From Psychrobacter piscatorii (GTDB lineage Bacteria; Pseudomonadota; Gammaproteobacteria; Pseudomonadales; Moraxellaceae), in NCBI RefSeq assembly GCF_904846415.1, contig NZ_CAJHAR010000005.1, positions 62,001 through 126,000 on the forward strand: DNA of 64,000 nucleotides, written 5' to 3'. A model generated the notes under the pieces. That model saw only the letters and a list, made by a program, of their open reading frames with translations. It did no database searches and was not told where the DNA came from. A program made the translations under genes and the position numbers. This document shows, piece by piece, positions 36,988-46,675 of the stretch. Position 1 is the first letter of the stretch. Every line of letters begins with the position of its first letter.

Positions 36988-37043
36988 TTGTTTGGTCTGC
37001 ATCCGCTATGATAATAGTATGTGTCAGTGTATAGTTTACTGAC
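36988..37043 (+). promoter_or_regulatory. fabD promoter with a downstream inverted repeat
   Basis: TTGTTT at 36988-36993 and GATAAT at 37010-37015 are 16 bases apart. Just downstream, GTCAGT (37023-37028) and ACTGAC (37038-37043) form an inverted repeat separated by 9 bases, a possible repressor site over the transcription start. The region between the rpmF terminator and fabD (about 270 bases) has no gene. Confidence 0.4.
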
Positions 37044-37153
37044 AATCCGTTTTCTTATACAAATAATTGAACTAACGGCTTTGTATCACATCTAATAATA
37101 TAATACACCCCATTGTTTTAGGGATATTTCTAATCAGATAAGGAATATTGGTT

Positions 37154-38122
37154 ATGGCTTCTGTACCCGATATGGTAAAAAAGCAACCCGCTCGTATCGC
37201 GGTCATTTTTCCTGGACAAGGATCTCAAGCAGTCGCAATGACGAGTGAGCTTGCTGAAATCTATCCAGAGATACGCGATACATTTACCGAAGCGAGTGAG
37301 GCACTTGGTGAGGATTTGTGGGCAATCTGTCAGGATGAAGAAAAACTCAATCAAACTCAATATACTCAGCCAGCGCTACTGACAGCTAGCATTGCCATGT
37401 GGCGTGTCTTACAACAAAAAATAGAAGAGACTCCTTGCTATTTAGCTGGTCACTCTCTAGGCGAGTACAGCGCCCTGTGTGCTGCCAATGTGATATCGCT
37501 TGGTGATGCCGTCACCTTAGTGCATAAGCGCGGTCAGTTGATGCAAGAGGCTGTTGTAGGTGTAGATACCGCTATGGCTGCCGTGTTGGGATTAGAGGAC
37601 AACCGAGTCGAAAATCTGTGTGAGCAAGCAACAGAGCATGTCGAGGGTGCCATTGTGGGCGCGGCTAACTTTAACAGCCCAGGACAGGTAGTGATCTCGG
37701 GTAACGCTGCTGGCGTTAACGCTGTAATCGACAAAGTAAAAAACACGGGCAAAAAATCTGTGCCCCTAAAAGTGAGTGTGCCATCTCATTGTGCACTAAT
37801 GGAGCCTGCAAGTAATGCCTTAGCTGAGATATTAGCAGGTATTCAATTTGATCAAGCGACCATTCCTGTGATTCAAAATCGCTATGCGCGCGTTGAAACT
37901 AGTGCAGTCGGCATCAAGCAAGCATTGACTGAACAGTTGAGTGAGCCTGTATTATGGTCAAAAACCATGCAAGAGCTGGCCGATAAGCAAATTAACATAT
38001 TAATCGAATGTGGCAGCGGTAATGTGCTCAGTAACTTGGCTAAGCGTCAAGCACAGCCAATTACGAGCTATCCTACCGACAAGCCTGCCCGTCTAGAAAA
38101 ATTATTAGAGGTGTTATCATGA
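37154..38122 (+). CDS. fabD: Malonyl-CoA:ACP transacylase
   Basis: A protein of about 322 residues. The family GQGSQ motif is at about 21-25 and the catalytic Ser is in LAGHSLGEYSAL, about Ser101. PSHCALMEPAS holds the catalytic His. It transfers the malonyl group from CoA to acyl carrier protein for fatty acid synthesis. The ATG at 37154 is chosen, with AAGGA nine bases before; a TTG two codons earlier is less likely. It overlaps fabG by 4 bases. Confidence 0.96.
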   Translation: MASVPDMVKKQPARIAVIFPGQGSQAVAMTSELAEIYPEIRDTFTEASEALGEDLWAICQDEEKLNQTQYTQPALLTASIAMWRVLQQKIEETPCYLAGHSLGEYSALCAANVISLGDAVTLVHKRGQLMQEAVVGVDTAMAAVLGLEDNRVENLCEQATEHVEGAIVGAANFNSPGQVVISGNAAGVNAVIDKVKNTGKKSVPLKVSVPSHCALMEPASNALAEILAGIQFDQATIPVIQNRYARVETSAVGIKQALTEQLSEPVLWSKTMQELADKQINILIECGSGNVLSNLAKRQAQPITSYPTDKPARLEKLLEVLS

Positions 38123-38847
38123 GTCGTACGATTACATTAGTGACTGGCGCTAGCCGTGGTATTGGAAAGGCCGTTGCTAAACGCTTTGCTAAAGAAGGAC
38201 ATTTCGTCATTGGCACAGCCACTACAGAGAAAGGTGCTGAGCTGATTGATGATTATCTTCACGATACTGGCGGTATCGGTCGTGTGTTAGATGTACGTGA
38301 TACTGCTCAAATTGATAAACTGTTTGAAGAGATCGAAAGCGTTTACGGTGCGGTACAGGTACTCGTCAACAATGCAGGTATCACTCAAGATGGTCTATTG
38401 ATGCGTATGAAAGATGAAGACTGGGAAAACGTCATCGATACCAATTTGACATCAGTATACCGTATGAGTAAGCGTGCAGTACGTGGCATGATGAAAGCAC
38501 GTCGTGGTCGCATTATCAATATAACCTCCGTCGTCGCTCAAATGGGTAACGCAGGTCAATCTAACTATGCTGCGACCAAAGCCGGTGTAGAAGGGTTCAG
38601 CCGTACGCTTGCACGTGAAATCGGTTCACGCCAAGTGACTATCAATTGTGTGGCACCAGGTTTGATCGAAACGGATATGACAGATGAGCTTGATGAGCGC
38701 CTATTGAACTCTATGCTAGATGCTGTTCCTATCAGCCGTCTTGGCCAGCCAGAAGACATTGCAGCAGCCGTACATTTCTTAGCCAGTGATGAAGCCAGCT
38801 ATATCACCGGCGCGGTTATTCCGGTCAATGGTGGCATGTATATGTAG
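38119..38847 (+). CDS. fabG: 3-oxoacyl-ACP reductase
   Basis: A 242-residue short-chain dehydrogenase. The NADPH-binding TGASRGIGKAVAKRFA is near the N-terminus, NNAGITQDGLL follows, and the catalytic Ser-Tyr-Lys is in ITSVVAQMG and SNYAATKAGVEGFSR. The end SYITGAVIPVNGGMYM is typical. It reduces 3-oxoacyl-ACP in fatty acid elongation. Its start overlaps the fabD stop (ATGA). Confidence 0.96.
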   Translation: MSRTITLVTGASRGIGKAVAKRFAKEGHFVIGTATTEKGAELIDDYLHDTGGIGRVLDVRDTAQIDKLFEEIESVYGAVQVLVNNAGITQDGLLMRMKDEDWENVIDTNLTSVYRMSKRAVRGMMKARRGRIINITSVVAQMGNAGQSNYAATKAGVEGFSRTLAREIGSRQVTINCVAPGLIETDMTDELDERLLNSMLDAVPISRLGQPEDIAAAVHFLASDEASYITGAVIPVNGGMYM

Positions 38848-39100
38848 GCGTTACATAGTTATAATAAAAAACTGTGTGAACGAGTGTAAACTATAATAAA
38901 GGGTGTTATAATAACGAATACTTTTGATTCAAAGCCCTGTATTATAGCAGGGCTTTATTAGACAGACTGTGTAACAAGTCATAGAGTACTCAGACAGCAT
39001 TGCTAGTCTGGCAAACACATTTTATATACCATGCTACAGAGCTTAAATGAGGCGCTATAGCAGTTTATTAAAAATAATAGATGATAACGGAGTGATCTAT

Positions 39101-39337
39101 ATGAGTAATGATATCGAGCTAAGAGTAAAATCAGCAGTAGCAGAGCAACTAGGCATGAACATTGAAGACATCAACAACGATGCTTCATTCATGGAAGATC
39201 TAGGCGCAGATTCACTTGACCTAGTCGAATTGGTTATGTCTTTTGAGAGTGATTTTGGTATCACTATTCCTGACGAAGACTCTGCAGAACTGACTACTGT
39301 TCAAAAAGCAATTGACTACGTACAAGCCCAGCTATAA
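39101..39337 (+). CDS. acpP: Acyl carrier protein
   Basis: A 78-residue ACP, acidic and helical. The phosphopantetheine attachment Ser38 is in [14 protein letters not shown]. Upstream ACGGAG gives a good ribosome binding site for the ATG at 39101, and the product matches the usual length. A longer reading from 39047 is not needed. It carries the growing acyl chain for FabD and FabG and other enzymes. It lies 253 bases after fabG. Confidence 0.96.
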   Translation: MSNDIELRVKSAVAEQLGMNIEDINNDASFMEDLGADSLDLVELVMSFESDFGITIPDEDSAELTTVQKAIDYVQAQL

Positions 39338-39366
39338 TTTGCTATTCGTTTAGCAATTTTTATAAT

Positions 39367-39398
39367 GCCGCTTATCTTAATAGATAGGCGGTTTTTTT
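39367..39398 (+). terminator. Terminator after acpP
   Basis: CCGCTTATC and GATAGGCGG pair with one G-T and a 6-base loop, followed by seven T. Confidence 0.8.
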
Positions 39399-39600
39399 AT
39401 GAATGTGATTTAATTTATCGGTTGCATTAACATAAGCTACGTCAATTAACATTACTCAACATACTCTTACTATTCACATTTGATTCGTTTGTCTATACTC
39501 ATCATGGTAAACAGTACAAAGCACGGTGATGTGATGTTAAATAACACACTACCGAAAATAAATATGAATAATAAATAATAATATTTCAAGGAGCAGTTAT

Positions 39601-40110
39601 ATGGGTATGTTCAGTTTTGCAAAAGATATCGGTGATAAAATCTTTAATCGTGATGATGAAAAGCACGACGCTAAGACAGAAACCAAGGCAGACGCCAATA
39701 CACCAGTGAAGAGCAGTGAGCCTTCAGCTCAATCAGTTGCTAACATTTTGCTACGTCGTATTCAGCAACAGAACCTAAATATCAGTAATTTAAAAATCAA
39801 GTATAATGGTTCTACAGATACGGCAGAAATTAGCGGTAATGCCAAGACTCAAGCCGATCGTGAAAAAGCGATTATTGCTATTGGTAACGTACAAAATGTT
39901 GCTAAGGTTATCGACAATATCGATATCGAAGAAGATGCACCTGAGTCAACGATGTATACGGTAAAATCTGGCGATAGCTTATCTAAGATTGCTAAAGATG
40001 TTTACGGTGAGTCTGGCGATTATATGAAAATTTTTGAAGCCAACAAGCCAATGCTATCTGACCCAGATAAAATATATCCAGGTCAAGTGTTACGTATTCC
40101 TAAGCCGTAA
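39601..40110 (+). CDS. kbp: Potassium-binding protein Kbp-like (BON and LysM domains)
   Basis: A 169-residue cytoplasmic-looking protein. It starts MGMFSFAKDIGDKIF, as Kbp (YgaU) does, has a charged linker at about 20-40, a BON domain at about 42-115 and a LysM domain at about 119-167 (YTVKSGDSLSKIAKDVYG and DPDKIYPGQVLRIP). In E. coli this protein binds potassium and responds to osmotic stress. There is no signal peptide. A terminator follows directly. Confidence 0.88.
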   Translation: MGMFSFAKDIGDKIFNRDDEKHDAKTETKADANTPVKSSEPSAQSVANILLRRIQQQNLNISNLKIKYNGSTDTAEISGNAKTQADREKAIIAIGNVQNVAKVIDNIDIEEDAPESTMYTVKSGDSLSKIAKDVYGESGDYMKIFEANKPMLSDPDKIYPGQVLRIPKP

Positions 40111-40159
40111 TAAATTGATGATATAAGCAATAAATAATCGATACAAAAAATCGATGATA

Positions 40160-40189
40160 AAAAAGCCTCTTTTATAAGAGGCTTTTTTA
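40160..40189. terminator. Terminator after the Kbp gene
   Basis: AAAAGCCTCTT and AAGAGGCTTTT pair with a short loop and run into T. It lies between the Kbp gene and the convergent queG, and looks usable on both strands. Confidence 0.8.
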
Positions 40190-40249
40190 TTATTTAAAAC
40201 GATATAGCAATAGACACGAATTTCCAATAGTGGCGAATACTTGAACTAT

Positions 40250-41413
40250 CTAAAAATGGATGCTGTCCTTCAGCTTTTTTTGTTGCTCATCCAATGCCCA
40301 CTCGATATGCTCGTCTAGCATAGCACTATGTATGGTGAGCTTAGATTTTAACTGCTCAACCACTTCCAAACTGGCATTGGCATTGCCAAGACCAATCGCG
40401 ATATTACGTAAGAAATTTATATAGCCTGTGCGCCTGAGCGGGCTTCCTTGTGTATTTTTCAAAAAATCCGCTTCTTGCCATTGCCATAATTCAAGCAAAC
40501 TGCTGTTATCAAGCCCATGCCTTGGTACGAAGTCCTCAACGGTAGTCAGGTTGGCATAGCGATTCCACGGACAGATTAGCTGACAGTCATCACAGCCAAA
40601 CACTCGATTGCCAATCGCGCGTCGATACTTGGTATCAATAACGCCATCGTGCTCAATCGTTAAATAAGAAATGCAGGCAGAGGCATTGAGCTCATAAGGC
40701 GCTACAATTGCTTGGGTAGGGCATACATCAATACAAGCGCTACAACTGCCACAATGCTCTTTAACAGGCTGGTCATCGGGCAGCTCTAAGCTTAAAAAAA
40801 GTTCACCCAGCACAAAAAACGAGCCAGCTTGTTTATTTATTAATAACGTGTGCTTACCTGTCCAGCCCAGACCAGCAGCATCTGCAATAGGGCGCTCAAA
40901 GATAGGCGCAGAATCACTAAAGGGTCTAAAAACAAACTCTTTATCTGAACCAATATCGAGATGTTGCCATTCAGGAAGCATAGCTTCGATATTCAGCGCC
41001 AATTGCTTTAAACGGCTACGCATTGTCTTATGGTAATCGCGACCTCTTGCATAACGCGCAATGATGCCTTGATTGGGATGGTCATTATCTGTGACAGCAC
41101 GTGGCGTCGGGGCTTGGGTGAGGTAATCCATACGTACACTAATAATGGTCTTTGCGCCATCTACCAATTGCTCAGGATGAGCGCGCAGATGATGGTTGTT
41201 GTGCATGAACTGCAATTGACCCTCATAGCCTTTATCCAGCCACTTCTGTAGTTGTTCGATTTGCTTAGCAAACAGTGGATGATGAACAGATAAAAACCCA
41301 CAATCAGCAAATCCTAATGTTTGCGCTTGCGTTTTGATCCATTGTTTAACATCTGCTGTTGTTGCAAAGACTGTTGAGTTACTAACGGCAATCTTGTTTT
41401 TATCGGTAGGCAT
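40250..41413 (-). CDS. queG: Epoxyqueuosine reductase
   Basis: A 387-residue QueG. It reduces epoxyqueuosine to queuosine in tRNA, using cobalamin and two [4Fe-4S] clusters. The catalytic Asp167 is in FRPFSDSAPIFERPIAD, followed by GLGWTGKHTLLI. Cluster ligands are seen at Cys221, 224, 227 and 231 (CGSCSACIDVCP) and Cys274, 277 and 281 (CDDCQLICPWN). It lies next to nnr and divergent from it, as queG and the epimerase gene are often neighbours. It looks complete. Confidence 0.95.
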   Translation of the reverse strand: MPTDKNKIAVSNSTVFATTADVKQWIKTQAQTLGFADCGFLSVHHPLFAKQIEQLQKWLDKGYEGQLQFMHNNHHLRAHPEQLVDGAKTIISVRMDYLTQAPTPRAVTDNDHPNQGIIARYARGRDYHKTMRSRLKQLALNIEAMLPEWQHLDIGSDKEFVFRPFSDSAPIFERPIADAAGLGWTGKHTLLINKQAGSFFVLGELFLSLELPDDQPVKEHCGSCSACIDVCPTQAIVAPYELNASACISYLTIEHDGVIDTKYRRAIGNRVFGCDDCQLICPWNRYANLTTVEDFVPRHGLDNSSLLELWQWQEADFLKNTQGSPLRRTGYINFLRNIAIGLGNANASLEVVEQLKSKLTIHSAMLDEHIEWALDEQQKKLKDSIHF

Positions 41414-41661
41414 ATAGATAGAGGCTTATTGGCTGTCTGCTTGTTTGGGTTGATCAGATTATTCATATCTTACAATCAGTGATCATATAAATACCGTTTA
41501 TGATAAGCCAGTGAGCGATAAGCGCAAGTAGAAAAGAAAATAAACTCACATTCATATTGATACATAAGTAGACATGAGCTTTTGCTAAGCTGATACCGAA
41601 GGTTAGCAACTAGATTTTCAACACCATAAAAATATCAGAAAAATATAGCCGAGGATAATAA

Positions 41662-43473
41662 ATGAAAAACTGGACCAATTTATCAACGATAAAAAATACA
41701 AAACCCGTTGCGCTTTATAGTAGTGAGCAACTCTATGCCATGGAGCAAGCGTGGTTTGCTCGAGGATATGATAGTTTTGGCTTAATGCAGCAAGCAGCTT
41801 GGCAAATGGCACAGCAGATAGAGCTGCTTCATGAACAAAAATGTCTCAATGCTAATCATTCTGCTAATACCAACGTTTATCATCGTACGGAGCGTTTGCG
41901 CCGAGTAAGTGTCTGGGTAGGTAAGGGTAATAATGGCGGGGACGGTTGGCTCATTGCTCACTATCTGCAACAAGCTGGCTGGCAAGTAGAAGTAATTGCC
42001 GTTGGTTTTGATGAAAACGATTTTGTTATTGATGATAAATCAGTCACTTCTAACAGCAAAGACAGCGACAGTAGCAATATGACTGACGCAACAAAGGCTC
42101 TTCAAATAGCGCTATCTGCCAACTGTCATTATCAACGTTTTGAAGAGATTTATAGCAGTCATAATGATTCAGAAAAAATGGCTTTATCAGCTGATATTTA
42201 TATTGATGCACTGTTTGGTATTGGGCTAGATCGTGCTCCAGAAGGTATCTATAAAGAGGCTATTAGTACTTTTAATCGTACTACTCAGCAGCATAAGGCA
42301 CTAGCAGTCGCCGTCGATATTCCAAGTGGATTGGTGGCTTCTACTGGTGAGGTGTTCGATCGTATAGCAGTACAAGCTGATGTCACCTTATGCCTGATTG
42401 CACGCAAATTCGGTTTGCATACCAAAGATGGTACGGATTATAGCGGAGACATAATCGATATACCGTTAATACCTTATCAAACAGCTAGACCTCACAAAAT
42501 ATCTGATAAAAATGCTATTGAAGCATTTGAACCTGTTGCCACGCTACTGACGGCTGCACATAGTGTGCAGGCGCGCCGCCAAAATAGTTACAAAGGTAGC
42601 TACGGTCATGCGCTAATCATCGGTGGAAATCGCGTTGGTGGCTCTCAAGGGATGGGCGGTGCTGCGATACTGTCTGCCTCAAGCACCATGGCAACTGGCG
42701 CTGGTAAAATAACCGTTGCCTGTCATGAGGCTTTTCATGGTGCATTACTAACGTCACTGCCAGATGCGATGACAATTAATTTGTATGATGCAGATGGGGT
42801 AAAGGCACTCATCAAGCAAGCCAGTGTTGTCGCTATTGGTATGGGATTGGGCCGTGACGAAAAAGCAAAGGCGCTATTTATTGACTACATACAGACTGCG
42901 ATAGCTCATGAAAAATCAATAGTGATCGATGCAGACGGTCTTTATCATTTGGCCTCGCTGCAAATGGACAATCATGAACTGGTAACAGAGCTTCGCGAAC
43001 ATAGCATCAATCATCGAGTTTGCTTGACACCGCACAGTGGTGAGACGGCTAGATTGCTCGATCAAAAAATAAGCGAGGTAGAAAGTGATAGATTGCAAGC
43101 CATAAAAAAATGCGCTGCTGTTTATGGTGGTAACTGGGTATTAAAAGGAGCAGGGTCGCTAGTTTTGGAGCAAAAATCAGGACGAGCACAAGTATATGTT
43201 TGTGATGCGGGCAATGCTGGTATGGCAACCGCTGGCATGGGTGATGTTCTATCTGGAGTAACTGCTGGATTATTAGCACAACAAGACTTAGCAGCAGAGT
43301 CGCGCAGTTTATCTCAGGCAGTGCTTATTCATGGGTTTGCAGGGGACACACTGGTTAATCAAGGTGATGAATGTCGTAGTGACAATAAGCTATTGATTGG
43401 ACAACGAGGGCTACAAGCTCAAGATATGCCAGCAGCCATTCGTCATGTTATGCAACTAATGATGGTTGAGTAA
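41662..43473 (+). CDS. nnr: Bifunctional NAD(P)H-hydrate epimerase and ADP-dependent dehydratase
   Basis: A 603-residue fusion repairing NAD(P)HX. The N-terminal epimerase (YjeF_N, about 15-265) has VWVGKGNNGGDGWLIAH and AVDIPSGLVASTG. The C-terminal dehydratase (carbohydrate kinase-like, about 300-600) has GHALIIGGNRVGGSQGMGGA and NAGMATAGMGDVLSGVTAG with the catalytic Asp. It is longer than E. coli Nnr (515), partly by a Ser/Asp-rich insertion at about 125-145. It is divergent from queG. An 11-base inverted repeat overlaps its stop codon. Confidence 0.95.
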   Translation: MKNWTNLSTIKNTKPVALYSSEQLYAMEQAWFARGYDSFGLMQQAAWQMAQQIELLHEQKCLNANHSANTNVYHRTERLRRVSVWVGKGNNGGDGWLIAHYLQQAGWQVEVIAVGFDENDFVIDDKSVTSNSKDSDSSNMTDATKALQIALSANCHYQRFEEIYSSHNDSEKMALSADIYIDALFGIGLDRAPEGIYKEAISTFNRTTQQHKALAVAVDIPSGLVASTGEVFDRIAVQADVTLCLIARKFGLHTKDGTDYSGDIIDIPLIPYQTARPHKISDKNAIEAFEPVATLLTAAHSVQARRQNSYKGSYGHALIIGGNRVGGSQGMGGAAILSASSTMATGAGKITVACHEAFHGALLTSLPDAMTINLYDADGVKALIKQASVVAIGMGLGRDEKAKALFIDYIQTAIAHEKSIVIDADGLYHLASLQMDNHELVTELREHSINHRVCLTPHSGETARLLDQKISEVESDRLQAIKKCAAVYGGNWVLKGAGSLVLEQKSGRAQVYVCDAGNAGMATAGMGDVLSGVTAGLLAQQDLAAESRSLSQAVLIHGFAGDTLVNQGDECRSDNKLLIGQRGLQAQDMPAAIRHVMQLMMVE

Positions 43474-43482
43474 CCATCATTA
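43457..43482. terminator. 11-base inverted repeat over the nnr stop codon
   Basis: TAATGATGGTT and AACCATCATTA are perfect inverse copies with a 4-base loop; the nnr stop codon lies inside. Only 18 bases separate the ends of the two convergent genes. It may act as a shared two-way terminator, but there is no T run. Confidence 0.4.
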
Positions 43483-43491
43483 GTATAAAGA

Positions 43492-43989
43492 TTAGGTCGT
43501 AGCGCTGCCACAATATTGGTCGATTGCCTGCTGTACACGTTCACGTTTTAGCTCAATCTCACGGCCATCTAAGTACTGACGCTTGCCATTTGCATCCATC
43601 TCATAGATACGGCCGCCAACATTTAAGTTGGTTAGGTTGTTACGCAATGATTGACAGCGCTGGGCATTGGCTTGCGCTTCTTGTTCTTTGATACGTGCTT
43701 CGAGCGCTGCTACACGCTGCTCTTCTGCCGTTTGAGTATTATTGCTTTGGCTGGCATCGGTTTTGCCTGCCATTTCTCCGGCGTTGTTTTGTCTACCGTC
43801 ACTACGAAACTCAATCAATTCAATATTTTTACCATTTTGCGGTGCGTGCTGGCTATATTTAACTTCGCCATGTGCGCCAATGGATTTGTAAACTTGAATA
43901 GCCTGACTGGCATTCATGGACAGCATTAGCATACACGCAGTACTTGTTAGCAGTTTGGTAGCGGTAGCTATTTTAGACGCATATGCCAT
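43492..43989 (-). CDS. DUF4124 domain protein, exported
   Basis: A 165-residue protein with a signal peptide (about 1-31, ending ASQA) and a DUF4124 domain (IQVYKSIGAHGEVKYSQHAP) directly after it. The middle is a low-complexity, charged coiled coil (EEQRVAALEARIKEQEAQA). It is likely periplasmic and of unknown function. It is convergent with nnr. It starts at MAYASKIATATKLL, whose basic residues before the hydrophobic stretch suit export. Confidence 0.8.
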   Translation of the reverse strand: MAYASKIATATKLLTSTACMLMLSMNASQAIQVYKSIGAHGEVKYSQHAPQNGKNIELIEFRSDGRQNNAGEMAGKTDASQSNNTQTAEEQRVAALEARIKEQEAQANAQRCQSLRNNLTNLNVGGRIYEMDANGKRQYLDGREIELKRERVQQAIDQYCGSATT

Positions 43990-44788
43990 AGCAGCAATCC
44001 TCTTGTTTTATAAAAGCAAATTTGTATAAGGGTAAATATAGCATTTGAGCACTTTATTAGCAGCACTAATGTATCGACTTCCGATTTTAGCAAATAATAA
44101 TTATCAATGTATATTATTTAATAACTAATAGTTTGGGATAGGCTTTAGAAGTTTTTCTTGACAATAACAGACAAACAATCGAATATAATAGATGTTGATT
44201 GGTCAGTGAGCGGCTTTTATGATATTGCCGTGGCACTTGAGAATGAGAACTACGGGTTACTTATCGGTAGCTTACGCAGTTTTATTTCCTTTGTGATAAT
44301 GATATAGCAGATGTAGTAGCAGAACGATTACTATTGATAGCTGATCATCGTCTCCGGACTTATCTGTCTACAATGACTAAGATAAACTTATTATTTGACA
44401 TGTGCTAAATGTGATTCTAGCAGTTGTATGAAACACGATATAATATTAGGTATGAGATTTCCTTAAAGCCTTGTCATCAGTTCTACTGAGCTTGTGACAC
44501 CGTATTTGGCTATAAAAGTCATTTCATCTATATCGATGCATCTGTATCAATGAATTTATTATCCGTACTTGCTTGCATGAATATTCAATAATAAGCTTCT
44601 TTATAGGTGCGCCCGCATCTTGTCACTGTATATCGATAAACATCCATCACAAAGCTGACCTTAAATACATTGCTGTGTTTGAGTAATTTGCTGTCTTAAA
44701 AAACAACGTTGCTCAAATATAATAGGCAAATATTCTTGATATGGACAAGGATTAGCGATCATTTTATGAGTTTGGAAGTAATACCTAT
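43990..44788. other. Long intergenic region before ilvI, with a possible gene remnant
   Basis: About 800 bases, AT-rich. The only coding-like stretch is the two-frame remnant at 44158-44408, described separately. TTGACA at 44158 and TATAAT at 44184 are 20 bases apart, too far for a good promoter. I see no leader peptide rich in Ile, Val or Leu before ilvI, and no clear attenuator, although an untested fold is possible. Confidence 0.4.
44158..44408 (+). pseudogene. Possible frameshifted remnant of a small gene
   Basis: Two overlapping frames give plausible protein: one reads DVDWSVSGFYDIAVALENEN then GLLIGSLRSFISF and stops at 44305; the other takes over near 44295 with DNDIADVVAERLLLIADHRL then RTYLSTMTKINLLFDMC to 44408. 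The two join smoothly if about one base is gained or lost around 44290-44300. There is no ATG at the front; a TTG at 44158 is the nearest candidate. I do not recognise the family. It may be a decayed gene or two chance frames. Confidence 0.35.
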
Positions 44789-46675
44789 ATGGGATTATCT
44801 CTTGTCATAGAATACCGCAAATCCTCGCCGCAAAAAAAGGTGATGACAGTGACGCAAACCACGCAAAGTCCGAATATGACGGGACATACCCAAACGGGTA
44901 ATGCCGCCAAAAATTTTGAAGAAAAGCAACAACGTCTTGCAGAAGGCAGCTCACAGCCTGTGATGCTATCGGGCGCTGAAATGCTGGTACAAGCGCTGAC
45001 AGACGAAGGTGTCAAATATATCTTTGGTTATCCAGGCGGTGCCGTTCTGCACATCTATGATGCGCTATTTCAGCAAGAAGCCATTGAACACATCTTAGTG
45101 CGCCATGAGCAGGCTGCTGGTCACATGGCGGATGCTTATTCACGAGTTACTGGTGAGACGGGGGTCGTACTGGCAACCTCAGGACCTGGTGCAACCAATA
45201 CGGTTACCGCGATTGCGACAGCTTTTATGGATTCAGTACCGATGGTCGTGATTTCAGGTCAGGTGCCAAGTAGTCTAATCGGGGAAGACGCTTTCCAAGA
45301 AACGGATATGGTCGGTGTATCACGTCCGATCGTTAAGCATAGTTTCCAAGTACGCCATGCTAGCGAAATTCCGATGATTGTCAAAAAAGCCTTTTATATT
45401 GCACAGTCTGGACGCCCAGGCCCTGTTGTCATTGACGTGCCAAAAGACATGACTGCTCCTAGTGAAAAGTTTGCCTATGAGTATCCAGAAGAGGTATTTA
45501 TACGCTCTTACCAGCCTTCACTCAAAGGTCATAGTGGTCAAATCAAAAAAGCGGTTGAGACACTACTATCTGCCCAGCGTCCTGTCGTATATGCAGGCGG
45601 TGGTGTGATTTGGAGTAATGCCCACGAAGAGCTAACCGACCTTGCTCATCGTCTGAACTTGCCAGTGACCAATACATTGATGGGTCTTGGTACGTTCCCA
45701 GGCTCTGATCGTCAGTTCCTAGGTATGCTTGGCATGCATGGTACTTATGAAGCCAACATGAGCATGCATCACGCTGATGTTATCTTGGCAGTTGGTGCGC
45801 GTTTCGATGACCGTGTGACCAATAACGTCAAGAAATTCTGTCCGAATGCGACGATTATTCATATCGACATCGATCCTGCTTCGATCTCAAAAACCATTCT
45901 TGCGCATATTCCTATCGTTGGCGATGTAAAATCTGTCTTAACCGATATGCTAGAGATTGTTGGAGAAGATAAGCAGTTAGAGCAACATGCATTGCTCGAT
46001 TGGTGGTCACAGATCAACGAATGGCGTAAGCGTCATGGTCTGCGTTATGACACCAGTACAGATAATGGTATTAAGCCACAAAGCGCTGTACAAGCCCTGT
46101 GCAAGGTCACGGATGGCAATGCGATTATTACCAGTGACGTCGGTCAGCATCAGATGTTCGCAGCCCTTTACTACACTTATAATGAGCCTCGCCAATGGCT
46201 GAACTCAGGTGGCCTAGGTACGATGGGCGTTGGCTTGCCGTATGCCATGGCAGCAAAGCTTGCCAATCCTGAGCGTGATGTGGTGTGTGTCACAGGTGAA
46301 GGCTCTATTCAGATGAATATCCAAGAGCTATCAACTTGCTTACAATACAACTTACCAGTCAAGATCCTGAACTTGAATAACGCACAGCTAGGTATGGTCA
46401 AGCAGTGGCAGGATATGCTGTATGAAGGTCGCCATGCTCAGTCTTATATGAACTCCTTACCAGACTTTGTCAAATTGGCTGAAAGTTATGGTCATGTCGG
46501 TATCAAGATTACTGACCCGGCGACCATGGAAGCACAGTTGGCTGAAGCCATGGCAATGAAAGACAAACTGGTATTTATCGACGTTTATGTCGATCGTAAT
46601 GAGCATGTATATCCGATGCAAATCGCTGGACAGGCAATGCGTGATATGTGGTTAACAAAAGGGGAGCGTACCTAA
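44789..46675 (+). CDS. ilvI: Acetolactate synthase large subunit
   Basis: A 628-residue thiamine diphosphate enzyme that makes acetolactate or acetohydroxybutyrate, the first step of valine, leucine and isoleucine synthesis. It has [17 protein letters not shown] with the catalytic Glu region in [30 protein letters not shown], and [16 protein letters not shown], where the cofactor motif reads GEG, not GDG. The first 50-60 residues are an extension without family resemblance. The start at 44789 (GGAAG about 11 bases before) is preferred; an ATG at 44843 is possible. It overlaps ilvH by one base. Confidence 0.95.
   Translation: MGLSLVIEYRKSSPQKKVMTVTQTTQSPNMTGHTQTGNAAKNFEEKQQRLAEGSSQPVMLSGAEMLVQALTDEGVKYIFGYPGGAVLHIYDALFQQEAIEHILVRHEQAAGHMADAYSRVTGETGVVLATSGPGATNTVTAIATAFMDSVPMVVISGQVPSSLIGEDAFQETDMVGVSRPIVKHSFQVRHASEIPMIVKKAFYIAQSGRPGPVVIDVPKDMTAPSEKFAYEYPEEVFIRSYQPSLKGHSGQIKKAVETLLSAQRPVVYAGGGVIWSNAHEELTDLAHRLNLPVTNTLMGLGTFPGSDRQFLGMLGMHGTYEANMSMHHADVILAVGARFDDRVTNNVKKFCPNATIIHIDIDPASISKTILAHIPIVGDVKSVLTDMLEIVGEDKQLEQHALLDWWSQINEWRKRHGLRYDTSTDNGIKPQSAVQALCKVTDGNAIITSDVGQHQMFAALYYTYNEPRQWLNSGGLGTMGVGLPYAMAAKLANPERDVVCVTGEGSIQMNIQELSTCLQYNLPVKILNLNNAQLGMVKQWQDMLYEGRHAQSYMNSLPDFVKLAESYGHVGIKITDPATMEAQLAEAMAMKDKLVFIDVYVDRNEHVYPMQIAGQAMRDMWLTKGERT

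Noticed and set aside
44158-44189. TTGACA and TATAAT as an ilv promoter
   Set aside because: The two boxes are 20 bases apart, outside the normal range, and lie 600 bases before ilvI.
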